A DNA stretch of 49,413 nucleotides from Candidatus Heimdallarchaeota archaeon (GCA_030614005.1 JAUWKS010000023.1:1-49413), one strand, 5' to 3'. Numbered from the stretch's first letter, positions 26,514 through 34,529 are shown. Translations and numbers: made by a program. The notes: generated by a model from the sequence alone, not told the origin.

Positions 26514-27470
26514 ATGCCTGGGTTATCGTATTCAAATGAAGAATTAAATAATTTTCTAATGGAACTTTTCCAATCAAAATTAGCGGTTGCAATATTTAAT
26601 CAGCTTGTTGAAGATGGAGGAAATACTGTGATTGGAATAGTTGAGAGTTTGCAAGAAAAAGGAATGAAAGCTTCAAAAACATGCGTTTATGAAGAAATAT
26701 CACATTTAGTTGCAAAAGGAATGATCAATAGAGTTTCTAAAAGACCTCCGGTTTATACCATTAATTTAGCTCGGGAAAATTTAGAAGAACTTGCAAGTCA
26801 ATTTTTTATGGATACACGAGAAGAACTTTTGAGACGGTGGGCTGCAACTTATCCTTTCTTACCAGAATTTTTGAAAACAAGTCAAGATTCTTCAACTAGT
26901 CTATCGAGTATTCCAATGATTAGCTTTAATCCCTATCCAATTGTAGATATTTTCAAAACTGATGCAGCGGGATTGCAGAGATATATGATACGAGTTTTCC
27001 AATCAAATATCATAATGATTTCTGAATCACTCATTGGAACTTTACTAAGTGCTGATTCAATTCGATCACAATTTGAAAAGGAAAATTTCAGACCACTTTT
27101 TGCAATTATGCAAAAAAACTTTGAAAGAAATGATAAAATAACACTAAAAGTCCTTGTTACAATGAAGAGTAAAGAGATTATTAATTTAACTCAAATAAAT
27201 AAAGTACCTGATTTTTACAAGAAATATTTTAAAATAATTAATTATGAAATAAGGGAACCCTCTACTAAGTTAACTAGTTTCGTTATTGCTGATGATAAGA
27301 TTCTATTTCCAATTGGAATTGGGGGTTCTAACCCTAGAACATATTTAATCATTGAGATTAGAGATTCTAAAATGGTTAAAAAAGCTCATTCTGCTTTTGT
27401 TAAGACATGGAATAAAGCAAAACCAATTATGAAGATTGAAAATGGTAAATATCAAGAATCTGTTAGTTAG
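26514..27470 (+). CDS. TrmB-like transcriptional regulator
   Basis: 318 residues. Residues about 15-85 form a TrmB-type winged helix (AIFNQLVEDGGNTVIGIVESL, KTCVYEEISHLVAKGMI, then a wing RPPVYTIN). A helical linker leads to a C-terminal domain (about 150-305) arranged like the phospholipase-D-like effector domain seen in TrmB relatives. These proteins often sense sugars or other small molecules and repress or activate nearby genes. It lies upstream of the TM2 pair, whose palindromic operators it could control, though nothing proves this. A hairpin terminator follows. Confidence 0.75.
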   Translation: MPGLSYSNEELNNFLMELFQSKLAVAIFNQLVEDGGNTVIGIVESLQEKGMKASKTCVYEEISHLVAKGMINRVSKRPPVYTINLARENLEELASQFFMDTREELLRRWAATYPFLPEFLKTSQDSSTSLSSIPMISFNPYPIVDIFKTDAAGLQRYMIRVFQSNIIMISESLIGTLLSADSIRSQFEKENFRPLFAIMQKNFERNDKITLKVLVTMKSKEIINLTQINKVPDFYKKYFKIINYEIREPSTKLTSFVIADDKILFPIGIGGSNPRTYLIIEIRDSKMVKKAHSAFVKTWNKAKPIMKIENGKYQESVS

Positions 27471-27486
27471 GGTAAAAAGGAGTATT

Positions 27487-27514
27487 GGGGAGATAAAGTT
27501 CTCCCCGTTTTTTT
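27487..27514 (+). terminator. Hairpin plus T7 after the TrmB-like gene
   Basis: GGGGAGA (27487-27493) pairs perfectly with TCTCCCC (27500-27506) around a 6-nt loop, and is followed by G and T7 (27508-27514). It lies 17 bp after the stop codon. Confidence 0.8.
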
Positions 27515-27688
27515 GCTTCTGCTTTCTCTTTTCAAACCCCAATCATCGTTAATAATATATAATTCAGACAAAATTAAGCCCCCATAAAAATGCTTTTTAT
27601 TTCACGATAATATTAATCCTTCAAATTTTTCTTTTTTTCTATTTTCTTACTTCTTCCATCAAAAAAGGCTATTTTTAATTTTAGTGTC

Positions 27689-27761
27689 AAAGGAAAATAC
27701 TCTTATATTAAAAAATAGTTTGAATTGTTGTTGACAATAATAGTCAATTAGTTTATGAGGT
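27689..27761 (+). promoter_or_regulatory. TM2 gene 1 promoter with palindromic operator
   Basis: AAGGAAAATACTCTTATATTA (27690-27710) looks like a BRE/TATA element. The inverted repeat TTGAC-N7-GTCAA (27731-27747) lies about 25 bp downstream, around the expected start of transcription. GAGGT (27757-27761) is a Shine-Dalgarno 7 nt before the ATG. All three elements recur, with the same spacing, in front of the second TM2 gene. Confidence 0.65.
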
Positions 27762-27768
27762 ATTATAA

Positions 27769-27969
27769 ATGGCTGAAGACAAAGACAACGACAAATTAAT
27801 ACAAATTCTAATAACCTGGTTATTAGGTTATTTAGGAATTCACAGAATGATGAAAGGTTACTGGGTATCAGGTATAGTCTATCTATGTACTTTTGGACTT
27901 TTCTCAGTCGGTTATATAATCGACCTTATTTATGTCATAACTGATAAACCACTAATGTGGCAAAAATAA
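27769..27969 (+). CDS. TM2-domain membrane microprotein 1
   Basis: 66 residues, almost entirely a TM2 domain: two transmembrane helices joined by a short loop. The first helix (LIQILITWLLGYLGIHRMMKGY) carries the G-x-HR-x-Y family pattern, and the second is GIVYLCTFGLFSVGYIIDLIYVI. TM2 proteins are widespread; some are linked to membrane signalling, but function is mostly unknown. The DDNDKLIQ N-terminus is short and acidic. A close tandem copy lies 170 bp downstream with its own copied promoter. Confidence 0.88.
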   Translation: MAEDKDNDKLIQILITWLLGYLGIHRMMKGYWVSGIVYLCTFGLFSVGYIIDLIYVITDKPLMWQK

Positions 27970-27981
27970 AAAAATATCGAT

Positions 27982-28018
27982 TCAATGAATTTAATTCATT
28001 GATTCATTTTCTCTTTTT
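27982..28018 (+). terminator. Hairpin and T-rich end of TM2 gene 1
   Basis: TCAATGAAT (27982-27990) pairs with ATTCATTGA (27994-28002) around a 3-nt loop, followed by T-rich sequence. The same hairpin sequence follows the second TM2 gene, so the whole unit was duplicated. Confidence 0.6.
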
Positions 28019-28059
28019 TTCCCCTCTAAATAGATAAATACTATCTTTTTTGATTTGAT

Positions 28060-28132
28060 AAAGGAAAACACTCTTATATTGAGATTATATATCAACTGCT
28101 ATTGACAATGATGGTCAATAAAATTATGAGGT
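28060..28132 (+). promoter_or_regulatory. TM2 gene 2 promoter with palindromic operator
   Basis: AAAGGAAAACACTCTTATATT (28060-28080) repeats the BRE/TATA element of the first copy. A longer palindrome, ATTGAC-N7-GTCAAT (28101-28119), sits in the same place. GAGGT (28128-28132) is 7 nt before the ATG. Sequence between these elements has diverged, which suggests the palindrome is under selection. Confidence 0.68.
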
Positions 28133-28139
28133 ATTAAAA

Positions 28140-28331
28140 ATGGCTGATAATGACAAACTCATACAGATATTAATTACTTGGTTTTTAGGTGCTTTAGGCA
28201 TCCACAGAATGATGAAAGGTTACTGGTTATCCGGTATCGTCTATCTATTTACAGGTGGACTTTTCTTCATTGGTTGGTTATATGATCTTTATTGTGTTAT
28301 AACCGACAAAGCATTGTTCTGGCAAAGTTAA
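28140..28331 (+). CDS. TM2-domain membrane microprotein 2
   Basis: 63 residues, tandem paralogue of the preceding TM2 gene. It keeps the NDKLIQILITW start, the GIHRMMKGYW loop and the second helix (GIVYLFTGGLFFIGWLYDLYCVI). Most differences are conservative hydrophobic swaps. The duplicated promoter, operator, Shine-Dalgarno and hairpin show the transcription unit was copied as a whole. The two could form hetero-oligomers or be differently regulated. Confidence 0.88.
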   Translation: MADNDKLIQILITWFLGALGIHRMMKGYWLSGIVYLFTGGLFFIGWLYDLYCVITDKALFWQS

Positions 28332-28344
28332 GAAACCTTTGATT

Positions 28345-28382
28345 CAATGAATTATATTCATTGTTTCTATTTTTTCTTTTTT
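28345..28382 (+). terminator. Hairpin and T-rich end of TM2 gene 2
   Basis: CAATGAAT (28345-28352) pairs with ATTCATTG (28356-28363) around a 3-nt loop, followed by TTTCTATTTTTTCTTTTTTTTT-like sequence to about 28386. It parallels the end of the first TM2 unit. Confidence 0.65.
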
Positions 28383-28409
28383 TTTAATTTAACAAAAAAA
28401 TGAACGATT

Positions 28410-28757
28410 TTATTTTTCTGTATTGAAAGCGTCGAGTAATTCTTGAGTACTTGCATGACCACGTTTCTTTGCTATTTGTCCTAAAGACCATTCAGCGGAA
28501 ATTTTTACCTTTTCACTTTCATCATTATTCTTTGATGTTATTAGTGTTTTAATAACAGAATCAAAATGCCCAAATAGAGCAAAAGCTTCAGCAAAAATGG
28601 ATCGAACATTTTCATCTTGTTCTTTTTTGAATGCACTAATTATTGATGGGACAGATTCATCTGCACCCATTTCTCCGAGATTCATCACAGCTTTACTGCG
28701 AGTATCTGCATTAAGATCTCTAAGCTGCCTAGTTAAAGTATTAATACTTTTGCTCAT
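28410..28757 (-). CDS. Small HEAT-repeat protein
   Basis: 115 residues forming about three HEAT repeats: LRDLNADTRSKAVMNLGEMG, SIISAFKKEQDENVRSIFAEAF and KVKISAEWSLGQIAKKRG. Such short HEAT proteins act as protein-binding scaffolds, and some (PBS-lyase-like) associate with tetrapyrrole systems, but nothing indicates that here. It is cytoplasmic. It converges on the second TM2 gene and diverges from the valS unit. Confidence 0.85.
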   Translation of the reverse strand: MSKSINTLTRQLRDLNADTRSKAVMNLGEMGADESVPSIISAFKKEQDENVRSIFAEAFALFGHFDSVIKTLITSKNNDESEKVKISAEWSLGQIAKKRGHASTQELLDAFNTEK

Positions 28758-28889
28758 TTTATTACTTCCATAAAATAATGTACTTTTCTACTATTTATAC
28801 TAAATGATTCCAACTACAAAAATTTGGTTATATAAACTAGTTTGGTAGTAAAAGTTATTAATTTCGAGATAATAATGGTAATTAACTTC

Positions 28890-28973
28890 CTGGAGGATAA
28901 GAAGTGAATACACTCTGGGGGCGATGTATTGTTATCGCCCAGAAGAACGGTACTTTCTAAGAATCTTATCCAG
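28890..28973 (+). ncRNA. Candidate structured leader or small RNA upstream of valS
   Basis: Two nested helices are visible. GGATAAG (28895-28901) pairs with CTTATCC (28965-28971), optionally extended by CTGG/CCAG. Inside, CTGG-GG-GCGAT (28915-28925) pairs with ATCGCCCAG (28933-28941) around a short loop. The region is richer in G+C than its flanks. It lies about 330 bp upstream of valS on the same strand, so it could be a 5' leader of a valS transcript or an independent RNA. It lacks a T-loop and so is not a tRNA. Confidence 0.4.
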
Positions 28974-29306
28974 TTGAAAATAGGTGGTAAATTATTAATT
29001 GCTCTTTTTTTTAGCATTATTTGTTCAAGTAGATTTACCCATTGTAAACCATTTTCAAATGAATTCGAAAATCTTAGATTAAAATGGATATTTGGGTTGC
29101 CAGAACCTTCTATTTCTGGATGTAAAAAAGATTTTTACTGCCAAATGAGATTACACAGAACAAGCAAAAAAGCTTATAATTACTTTTACTTCTCGAAATT
29201 AAAAGACCTAGTAGTTCTACGAAGGATAATAAAATCTTTACGCTTGGCAAAGAAAAAATATTGGTTGAAAATTCAATCAGAAAATAAAAGTGGTGCACAA
29301 AAATGA
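28929..29306 (+). CDS. Doubtful upstream reading frame overlapping valS start
   Basis: A 125-codon frame from a TTG whose stop overlaps the valS ATG by ATGA, the arrangement of a coupled pair. The product is Lys/Arg/Phe-rich with one hydrophobic stretch (GGKLLIALFFSIICSS) and no family I know. Its beginning lies inside the candidate structured RNA. The coding character is weak, so it may simply be the leader of valS. If real, the start could be the TTG at 28974, giving a 110-residue membrane protein. Confidence 0.2.
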   Translation: MLSPRRTVLSKNLIQLKIGGKLLIALFFSIICSSRFTHCKPFSNEFENLRLKWIFGLPEPSISGCKKDFYCQMRLHRTSKKAYNYFYFSKLKDLVVLRRIIKSLRLAKKKYWLKIQSENKSGAQK

Positions 29307-31792
29307 ATGCGAAAAAACAGAAAACAAATGGTGATGGTCCTCAACCTAAACTTGAAAAACACTATAATATAGCAGAGGCTGAAAAACGAATACAAGACTT
29401 ATGGACTACAAAAGAGCATTACGAAGCAGTATATGGTTTTGATTTCAAAGATACTGAAAAACCGCTCTTTGCTATAGATACTCCTCCTCCCTTCACAAGT
29501 GGATTACTCCATATGGGTCATGCTTATTGGTGCAGTATTTCCGATTTAATAGGACGATACAAACGTATGAGAGGATATAATGTGCTTCTTCCTCAGGGAT
29601 GGGATACGCAAGGATTACCTACAGAGTTAAAAGTGCAGTATAAATGGAATATCTCTCGAGATGATCGTCCTCATTTTAAAGCCAAGTGTAGAGAATGGAC
29701 TGAGTTAATGATTAAAGATATGAAGGATGTCATCGCAAAAATTGGTTATCGACCTGATTGGGAGGCATTTGAATATCGAACAATGGATAAATCATATCAA
29801 AAGCGTGTTCAGAATTCTCTTCTAGAAATGCACCAAAAAGATGAAGTTTATTTTGATAACTTCCCGAATATGTGGTGTACATATTGTGGGACAACAATTG
29901 CTCAAGCTGAAACAGGATATATAGAGAAAAAAGGGTTCATGAATTGGGTGAAGTTTCCAATAGAAGGTGAAGAGGACAGTTTCATTGAAATCGCCACATC
30001 ACGCCCTGAACTTATTCCCGCTTGCCAAGCAATTTTGATCCATCCTAAAGATAAACGTTTCAAAAAATATCTTGGTAAAAAAGCGGTGATACCTATTTTT
30101 GGTCGCGCTATTCCGATAATTGGTGATGAAGAAGTTGATATGGAATTTGGCACTGGTGCAGTAATGAACTGCACTTTCGGTGACGAACAAGATATCAAAT
30201 GGCAGCAAAGACATAATTTGCCTATCAAAAGTATTGTCTCTCGAGATGGTAAAATAATTGATACAGGATTTCGGTACGATGATATGTTGCTTAAAGATGC
30301 ACAAAGAGAAATATCCATCGCTTTGAAAGAAGCAGGTTTTATCTCAAAACAAGAACGAATTAAACATAGGGTTCTTTGTCATACTGAAAGAGGTGACTGT
30401 GAAACTCCAATGGAATTTCTCACTACAAAGCAATATATGATTAAATTGAAAGATTTTGCTCCTGAACTAATCAAAGCAGCAAAGAAGATGAAATGGTATC
30501 CTTCTCTCTATCTTAGACGAGCTACAGATTGGATACAAGCTTTAGAGTGGGATTGGATAATCTCTCGGCAAAGACTTTTTGGAACACCTATACCATTCTG
30601 GAGTTGTTCTGATTGTAATGAAGTAATAGCTCCTTCACCAGATATGGAACTTCCAATAGATACTTCATTAATAGATCCACCTGTAACCAAATGTCCAAAA
30701 TGCGGGTCAAAGAATATCTCTGGCACCACGGATGTTTGCGATTGTTGGGTTGACTCAAGTCTAACACCATTAACCATTACAAAATATTATGAGGATCCTG
30801 AGTTTGCCAAACGATGGATATCAAATAAATCAAATGATATCATTAGATTACAAGGGCATGATATAATTAGAACCTGGTATACTTACACTACATTTAGAAC
30901 TCTGAAATTAACTGGTGGTAAGATGCCTTACGGTAGTGTTCTTATTAATGGTCATGTTCTTGGTCCAGACTCAATGAAAATGTCCAAGTCAAAAGGAAAT
31001 GTTGTTGATCCTCGTGATGGAATCGAAAAATATGGTGCAGATGCTATTAGGCAGACAATTTTAGGGAAGAAAGTTGGCTATGATTTTCCATTCCAGTGGG
31101 ATAAAGCTCAATACGGTAAGTCCTTCTTACAAAAACTGTGGTCAGTTTCGAGATATCTTAGTATCTACATCGATGATGTTCCGGATGGAAAATCAAATTA
31201 TTCACCAATAGATATTTGGTTATTGTCTGAACTTGAAAAAACAAGAAAAGAAATAACAGTAACATTGGATAAATATGAATTCCATACTAGTTTGCAATTA
31301 ATACATGAATTTACTTGGAGAAAACTTTGCGATAACTATCTCGAGAGTGTGAAATCGTTTTTCAGAACTGATGACGCTGTAAGGTCCGCTACAGTAAAAC
31401 GTATTTTACGAGATACCTTGTGGACTGTGCTGCGATTACTTGCTCCATTCTGCCCACATATTACTGAAGAAATCTACTTGAAAATGTTCAAAGATAACAT
31501 AGGTGCTGTATCAATACATGCAACATCTTGGCCTGAAAGGGAACGAAGAAAGCTTGATCCAGAAAAAGCTGAGCTCGGTGGATTACTAATAGAGCTAATT
31601 GCACAGATACGACAATGTAAAGCAACGAAGAGAATAGCCTTGAATCAACCAATAAAATCTGCAACTGTGACTGCACCAGCTGATAAAATCGAACAAATAA
31701 AAGAATTTGAGCATTTAATAAAATTACCAGTTCATGTTGGTGAAATAATAATAAATGCCGGAGAAGAAATTTCTGCAGAAATTGAAGAATAA
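29303..31792 (+). CDS. valS: Valyl-tRNA synthetase
   Basis: 829 residues, class I aminoacyl-tRNA synthetase that charges tRNA-Val in the cytoplasm. The HIGH variant HMGH lies at 70-73 (PPPFTSGLLHMGHAY) and KMSKS at about 559-563. The editing domain carries IATSRPELIPACQAILIHP, and the zinc knuckles are CTYCG (about 192) and CSDC/CPKC (about 435-470). DVCDCWVDSSLTPL replaces the archaeal ValRS 'DVMDTWATSSLTPL' and supports valine over isoleucine or leucine. The C-terminal anticodon-binding helices are complete. It ends at a strong hairpin that starts in its stop codon. Confidence 0.93.
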   Translation: MNAKKQKTNGDGPQPKLEKHYNIAEAEKRIQDLWTTKEHYEAVYGFDFKDTEKPLFAIDTPPPFTSGLLHMGHAYWCSISDLIGRYKRMRGYNVLLPQGWDTQGLPTELKVQYKWNISRDDRPHFKAKCREWTELMIKDMKDVIAKIGYRPDWEAFEYRTMDKSYQKRVQNSLLEMHQKDEVYFDNFPNMWCTYCGTTIAQAETGYIEKKGFMNWVKFPIEGEEDSFIEIATSRPELIPACQAILIHPKDKRFKKYLGKKAVIPIFGRAIPIIGDEEVDMEFGTGAVMNCTFGDEQDIKWQQRHNLPIKSIVSRDGKIIDTGFRYDDMLLKDAQREISIALKEAGFISKQERIKHRVLCHTERGDCETPMEFLTTKQYMIKLKDFAPELIKAAKKMKWYPSLYLRRATDWIQALEWDWIISRQRLFGTPIPFWSCSDCNEVIAPSPDMELPIDTSLIDPPVTKCPKCGSKNISGTTDVCDCWVDSSLTPLTITKYYEDPEFAKRWISNKSNDIIRLQGHDIIRTWYTYTTFRTLKLTGGKMPYGSVLINGHVLGPDSMKMSKSKGNVVDPRDGIEKYGADAIRQTILGKKVGYDFPFQWDKAQYGKSFLQKLWSVSRYLSIYIDDVPDGKSNYSPIDIWLLSELEKTRKEITVTLDKYEFHTSLQLIHEFTWRKLCDNYLESVKSFFRTDDAVRSATVKRILRDTLWTVLRLLAPFCPHITEEIYLKMFKDNIGAVSIHATSWPERERRKLDPEKAELGGLLIELIAQIRQCKATKRIALNQPIKSATVTAPADKIEQIKEFEHLIKLPVHVGEIIINAGEEISAEIEE

Positions 31793-31823
31793 AGAGATCT
31801 TTATCTCTTTCGTTCTTTTTTCT
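31791..31823 (+). terminator. Hairpin plus T-tract ending valS
   Basis: AAAGAGAT (31791-31798) pairs perfectly with ATCTCTTT (31803-31810) around a CTTT loop, then CGTTCTTTTTTCT follows. A second hairpin, ACTGCT/AGCAGT (31830-31848), lies between valS and the end of the convergent GTPase gene. Confidence 0.7.
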
Positions 31824-31896
31824 AAACTAACTGCTATTTTTGAGCAGTAGCTTAAAAATTTATAAAATATGCATATCAAAAATAACATTACATATT

Positions 31897-32502
31897 TTAT
31901 AATTCTAAACTATTTAACAATTCTAATAGAGCTTCTCTAATACCTTCTTCATTAATGGAAGAGGATGGTAGTACTTGTACTCCATTCATATTTAGAAGTT
32001 CGCTAATTTCCTCAGGGGATTTGGCATCTGCTATATCTTGTTTGTTTGCTAAAACGATTAGGGGAACATCATCTCCCAATATAAGGCGAATTTCTTCATA
32101 GAGAGCTACAGCATGACCAATATGACCTGAAATGCTTGAGTCAATAACAAATAAAATACCTTTAGCGCCTCTAAGCGTTGCTTTTCGAACAGCAGAAAAT
32201 CGCATTTGCCCTGCTGCACCGAATAAGCCAATTTCTCGAACATTAGCATTTTCGTATTTCTCTTTATTATTTTCATAATCTCCATAAGCAATAATTTCTT
32301 CTTGCCCATCAGAACTTGTAACCCAAACAACTTTGCCTAAATCAAAACCAACTGTAGTTGTTTGACCATCTGGTTGTAACTTATCTGCACTTCTAGCTCT
32401 GGGATCAAGTTTATGTATAGTTGTTGTTTTGCCAGAATGATAGGGTCCGCCAATAACAATTTTAATTAGTTTACTAGTAAAAATTGATGAAATTATTATC
32501 AC
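31897..32502 (-). CDS. Small GTPase (COG2229/MglA-like) next to roadblock genes
   Basis: 201 residues with the five G motifs in order: P-loop GPYHSGKTT (19-27, K25), switch I TTTVGFD (48-54), G3 LFGAAGQMRF (93-102), G4 NKQD (153-156) and G5 PSSS near 177. TTTVGFDLG and LFGAAGQ match the SRP-receptor-beta-like/MglA class of archaeal and bacterial GTPases more than Ras or Rab. The G3 aspartate is replaced (GAAGQ). About 25 extra residues sit between switch I and G3. It starts at a GTG that overlaps the upstream roadblock stop (GTGA), so the two are coupled, as in bacterial mglBA. The switch-like role is inferred; GTP binding is well supported. Confidence 0.88.
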   Translation of the reverse strand: MIIISSIFTSKLIKIVIGGPYHSGKTTTIHKLDPRARSADKLQPDGQTTTVGFDLGKVVWVTSSDGQEEIIAYGDYENNKEKYENANVREIGLFGAAGQMRFSAVRKATLRGAKGILFVIDSSISGHIGHAVALYEEIRLILGDDVPLIVLANKQDIADAKSPEEISELLNMNGVQVLPSSSINEEGIREALLELLNSLEL

Positions 32503-32912
32503 GCACCTAATACATGGTCAGTTAAGACTTTATTGATTTTCTTGGTTGATCTTTCTATCTCCATAAACAAAATACCCAATTTTGCATCTCGCGGGGCAAT
32601 TGTAATTAGAATTAGTTCTTGATTAACTTCAGTTAATATTGTAATTCCTTTCTCACCTTCAACGAGAACCCTGTGTAGTTTTTTGTGTTTGAAAGTTTCT
32701 GTGGTTTGTTCACCTAGAGAAAGAATCGATGCTGCTAGAGCAGATGCTTCAAATTCATTTATGCTTTCTTGAGAAGCAGAGACTACTGGTAAACCATCCA
32801 TTGAAACAAGGATGGATGCATAACTAGAAGTTGTTTGTTCTAATTTTTCTAATATTTTTTGAATATTGCTCAATTGTAAATTAATATCTTCATTCAAAGT
32901 CTTGCACATCAT
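32499..32912 (-). CDS. Roadblock/LC7 domain protein 1
   Basis: 137 residues: a helix (LQLSNIQKILEKLEQTT), paired strands around ASILVSMDGLPVVSAS, a second helix with EASALAASILSLGEQTTETF, then strands (RVLVEGEKGITILTEV, LILITIAP) and a final helix. This is the roadblock/LC7 fold, which dimerises and binds small GTPases (MglB, LAMTOR2/3). It overlaps the GTPase gene by 4 bp, so it is the likeliest direct partner. No Shine-Dalgarno is obvious, and 131 bp of AT-rich DNA upstream probably holds a separate promoter. It is closest to roadblock 3 (33559-33954), sharing LGEQTTETFKH. Confidence 0.9.
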   Translation of the reverse strand: MMCKTLNEDINLQLSNIQKILEKLEQTTSSYASILVSMDGLPVVSASQESINEFEASALAASILSLGEQTTETFKHKKLHRVLVEGEKGITILTEVNQELILITIAPRDAKLGILFMEIERSTKKINKVLTDHVLGA

Positions 32913-33043
32913 TTTTGTTTTTAGTTCGGAGCTTTAAAAATTGGATTATTTAGGCAATTTTGTCATAGTAATACAATAATACGAGTAAAAGTAAAAAAAA
33001 AAAATAAAAAAAGACGAATATTACCCAATAAAGGACAATTATA

Positions 33044-33532
33044 TTAGTCTTTGAATAATCTTATTATCCAATCAGAAGCTATCTCTAATATTGATTCGAC
33101 ATCAGGATCAACCTTGCCCAGAATCTTCTTAACTGATTTTGTCATAGTTGAATAAATGGTATTGCTTTTAATAACCATCAAAACAAATCGTCGGTCGGAT
33201 TTTTGAATATGAATTGTTTTAATCCATATCTGGTTATCTTTTGTTATATATTGACTTGTTCTTACTGTGCCAACTCCAAGATAATCAGCAATTCTCTCTG
33301 AGAGAACATATGATAATGCAGATGCAGCAGATAAATGATCTCTTTTTGATAATGGATGTAAGTTTTCAGAAATAATTAACCCTCCATCATCTGTTATTAT
33401 ACTTGATTGTAGATTTCCAAATCGGTTTATTTCTTCTAATACTATTTTGAGTACAAGGCTTCTTGGAGGATCATCTAATTTTCTTATTCGATTTCGAAGT
33501 TTATTTTTGAAACTCATTATAGTTTTTGCCAT
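33044..33532 (-). CDS. Divergent roadblock/LC7 domain protein 2
   Basis: 162 residues. A basic N-terminus (SFKNKLRNRIRKLDDPPRS) precedes a roadblock-like fold: helix VLKIVLEEINRF, strands SSIITDDGGLIISEN, helix HLSAASALSYVLSERIADYLG, strands QYITKDNQIWIKTIHI and RRFVLMVI, and a closing helix. It lacks the LGEQTTETF motif of its neighbours and has about 40 more residues. GGAGAT 9 nt upstream favours ATG 33532 over TTG 33547. It follows roadblock 3 by 26 bp on the same strand, so it is probably co-transcribed. Confidence 0.7.
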   Translation of the reverse strand: MAKTIMSFKNKLRNRIRKLDDPPRSLVLKIVLEEINRFGNLQSSIITDDGGLIISENLHPLSKRDHLSAASALSYVLSERIADYLGVGTVRTSQYITKDNQIWIKTIHIQKSDRRFVLMVIKSNTIYSTMTKSVKKILGKVDPDVESILEIASDWIIRLFKD

Positions 33533-33558
33533 GTTTGATATCTCCAATTTTTCATTTC

Positions 33559-33954
33559 TTAGGATGTTGATACAATTGCCTCGTTAATTTTACCAATTGC
33601 CTTGTTTATTTCGATGAAAAGAAGTCCAAGTCTTGCTTTTTTAGGGGCAACACATAATAAAATTAAATTGCTATTGATTTGGGTTAAGATTGAAGTTCCT
33701 TCTTCTGCTGAGATTAATACTCTCTTTAATCCTTCATGTTTGAAAGTTTCTGTTGTTTGTTCACCTAATGCTAATATTGAAGATGCAACACCAGAAGCTT
33801 CAACTTCGTTCACATAATTATGTGCTGCTGAAGTAACTGGCATACCATCACTAGTTGCTACTATAGAAGCATATGTTGATGATTTCATTTCTAATTCTTT
33901 TAGTATTTTTTGAATACTAGTTAATGCAAATGTTATATTTTCTATACCTGACAA
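33559..33954 (-). CDS. Roadblock/LC7 domain protein 3
   Basis: 131 residues from the TTG at 33954. That start is chosen because GAGGT lies 7 nt upstream, as in the TM2 genes, and because the paralogue at 32499-32912 begins at the same point. A longer frame back to 34059 would add an unrelated 35 residues. The fold elements are clear: ALTSIQKILKELEMKS, ASIVATSDGMPVTSA, EASGVASSILALGEQTTETF, RVLISAEEGTSILTQ and LILLCVAP. It lies 195 bp after roadblock 4 in the same direction and 26 bp before roadblock 2. Sequence identity to roadblock 1 is high enough to infer a local duplication. Confidence 0.9.
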   Translation of the reverse strand: MSGIENITFALTSIQKILKELEMKSSTYASIVATSDGMPVTSAAHNYVNEVEASGVASSILALGEQTTETFKHEGLKRVLISAEEGTSILTQINSNLILLCVAPKKARLGLLFIEINKAIGKINEAIVSTS

Positions 33955-33961
33955 TATTAAT

Positions 33962-33966
33962 ACCTC
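33962..33966 (-). promoter_or_regulatory. Shine-Dalgarno deciding the roadblock 3 start
   Basis: On the minus strand GAGGT is followed by 7 nt and the TTG at 33954. The spacing and sequence equal those before both TM2 genes, so this TTG is preferred to the upstream start at 34059. Confidence 0.65.
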
Positions 33967-34149
33967 ATTGTGGAATTTAACAAAAAAATCACTTGTTTTC
34001 TCGACATAATTCCAATGCAAGTGAAACGCAGTTAAATAAATACCTTGCTCTTTCGGCATAAATTGACAATAATTTATCCATTAATAATTTCAAAGTCAGC
34101 TTATTAAGTAGATTAAAAAAGATAAAAATAAAAAAAAAGAATTGTGATT

Positions 34150-34515
34150 CTAAAGCATTGATACAGCTTCAGAAACTGAATTCTTTAGTTCAAAGAAAAT
34201 TAAGCCTAATTGAGCATCTGCATTTGTCAAAGCAACTAATACAGCGGTACTTCCACATTCAACAGCGAGGGTATAACCTTTTTCACTTTTAACTAGAACT
34301 TGTTCAACAGATCCTTGATTCAATACTTTGCCTACTCTTGTGCCAAGAGCAATCATTGCTGCTGACATAGCGGATAAAGCATCAGCGTCAATTTTCTTTG
34401 GAAGAGCGGAAGCCATCATCAAACCATCACGAGTAACAATAGCGCTAGCAGTGACGTCTGTTCTTTGTCCGAGTCCTTCCAAAATACCTTCTAATTTTTG
34501 ACGAGTTTTTGACAT
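34150..34515 (-). CDS. Roadblock/LC7 domain protein 4
   Basis: 121 residues, a compact canonical roadblock: helix QKLEGILEGLGQRT, strands ASAIVTRDGLMMASALP, helix DALSAMSAAMIALGTRVGKVL, strands QVLVKSEKGYTLAVECG and AVLVALTN, helix LIFFELKNSVSEAVSML. It resembles archaeal MglB-like regulators more than the other three do. An AAGGAGAT lies upstream of its ATG, in the 14 bp separating it from the V4R gene. The two are therefore an operon. Confidence 0.92.
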   Translation of the reverse strand: MSKTRQKLEGILEGLGQRTDVTASAIVTRDGLMMASALPKKIDADALSAMSAAMIALGTRVGKVLNQGSVEQVLVKSEKGYTLAVECGSTAVLVALTNADAQLGLIFFELKNSVSEAVSML

Positions 34516-34529
34516 TTTTTAGTATCTCC

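Noticed and set aside
28895..28971. A tRNA built on GGATAAG/CTTATCC as a 7-bp acceptor stem (77 nt)
   Set aside because: There is no T-arm with GTTC-like loop, no U8 and no anticodon arm on either strand, so it fits a different structured RNA.
31897..32502. Ras/Rab/Arf-family GTPase
   Set aside because: TTTVGFDLG and LFGAAGQ match the COG2229/MglA-like group; there is no Rab-type switch or C-terminal prenylation motif and no Arf N-terminal helix.
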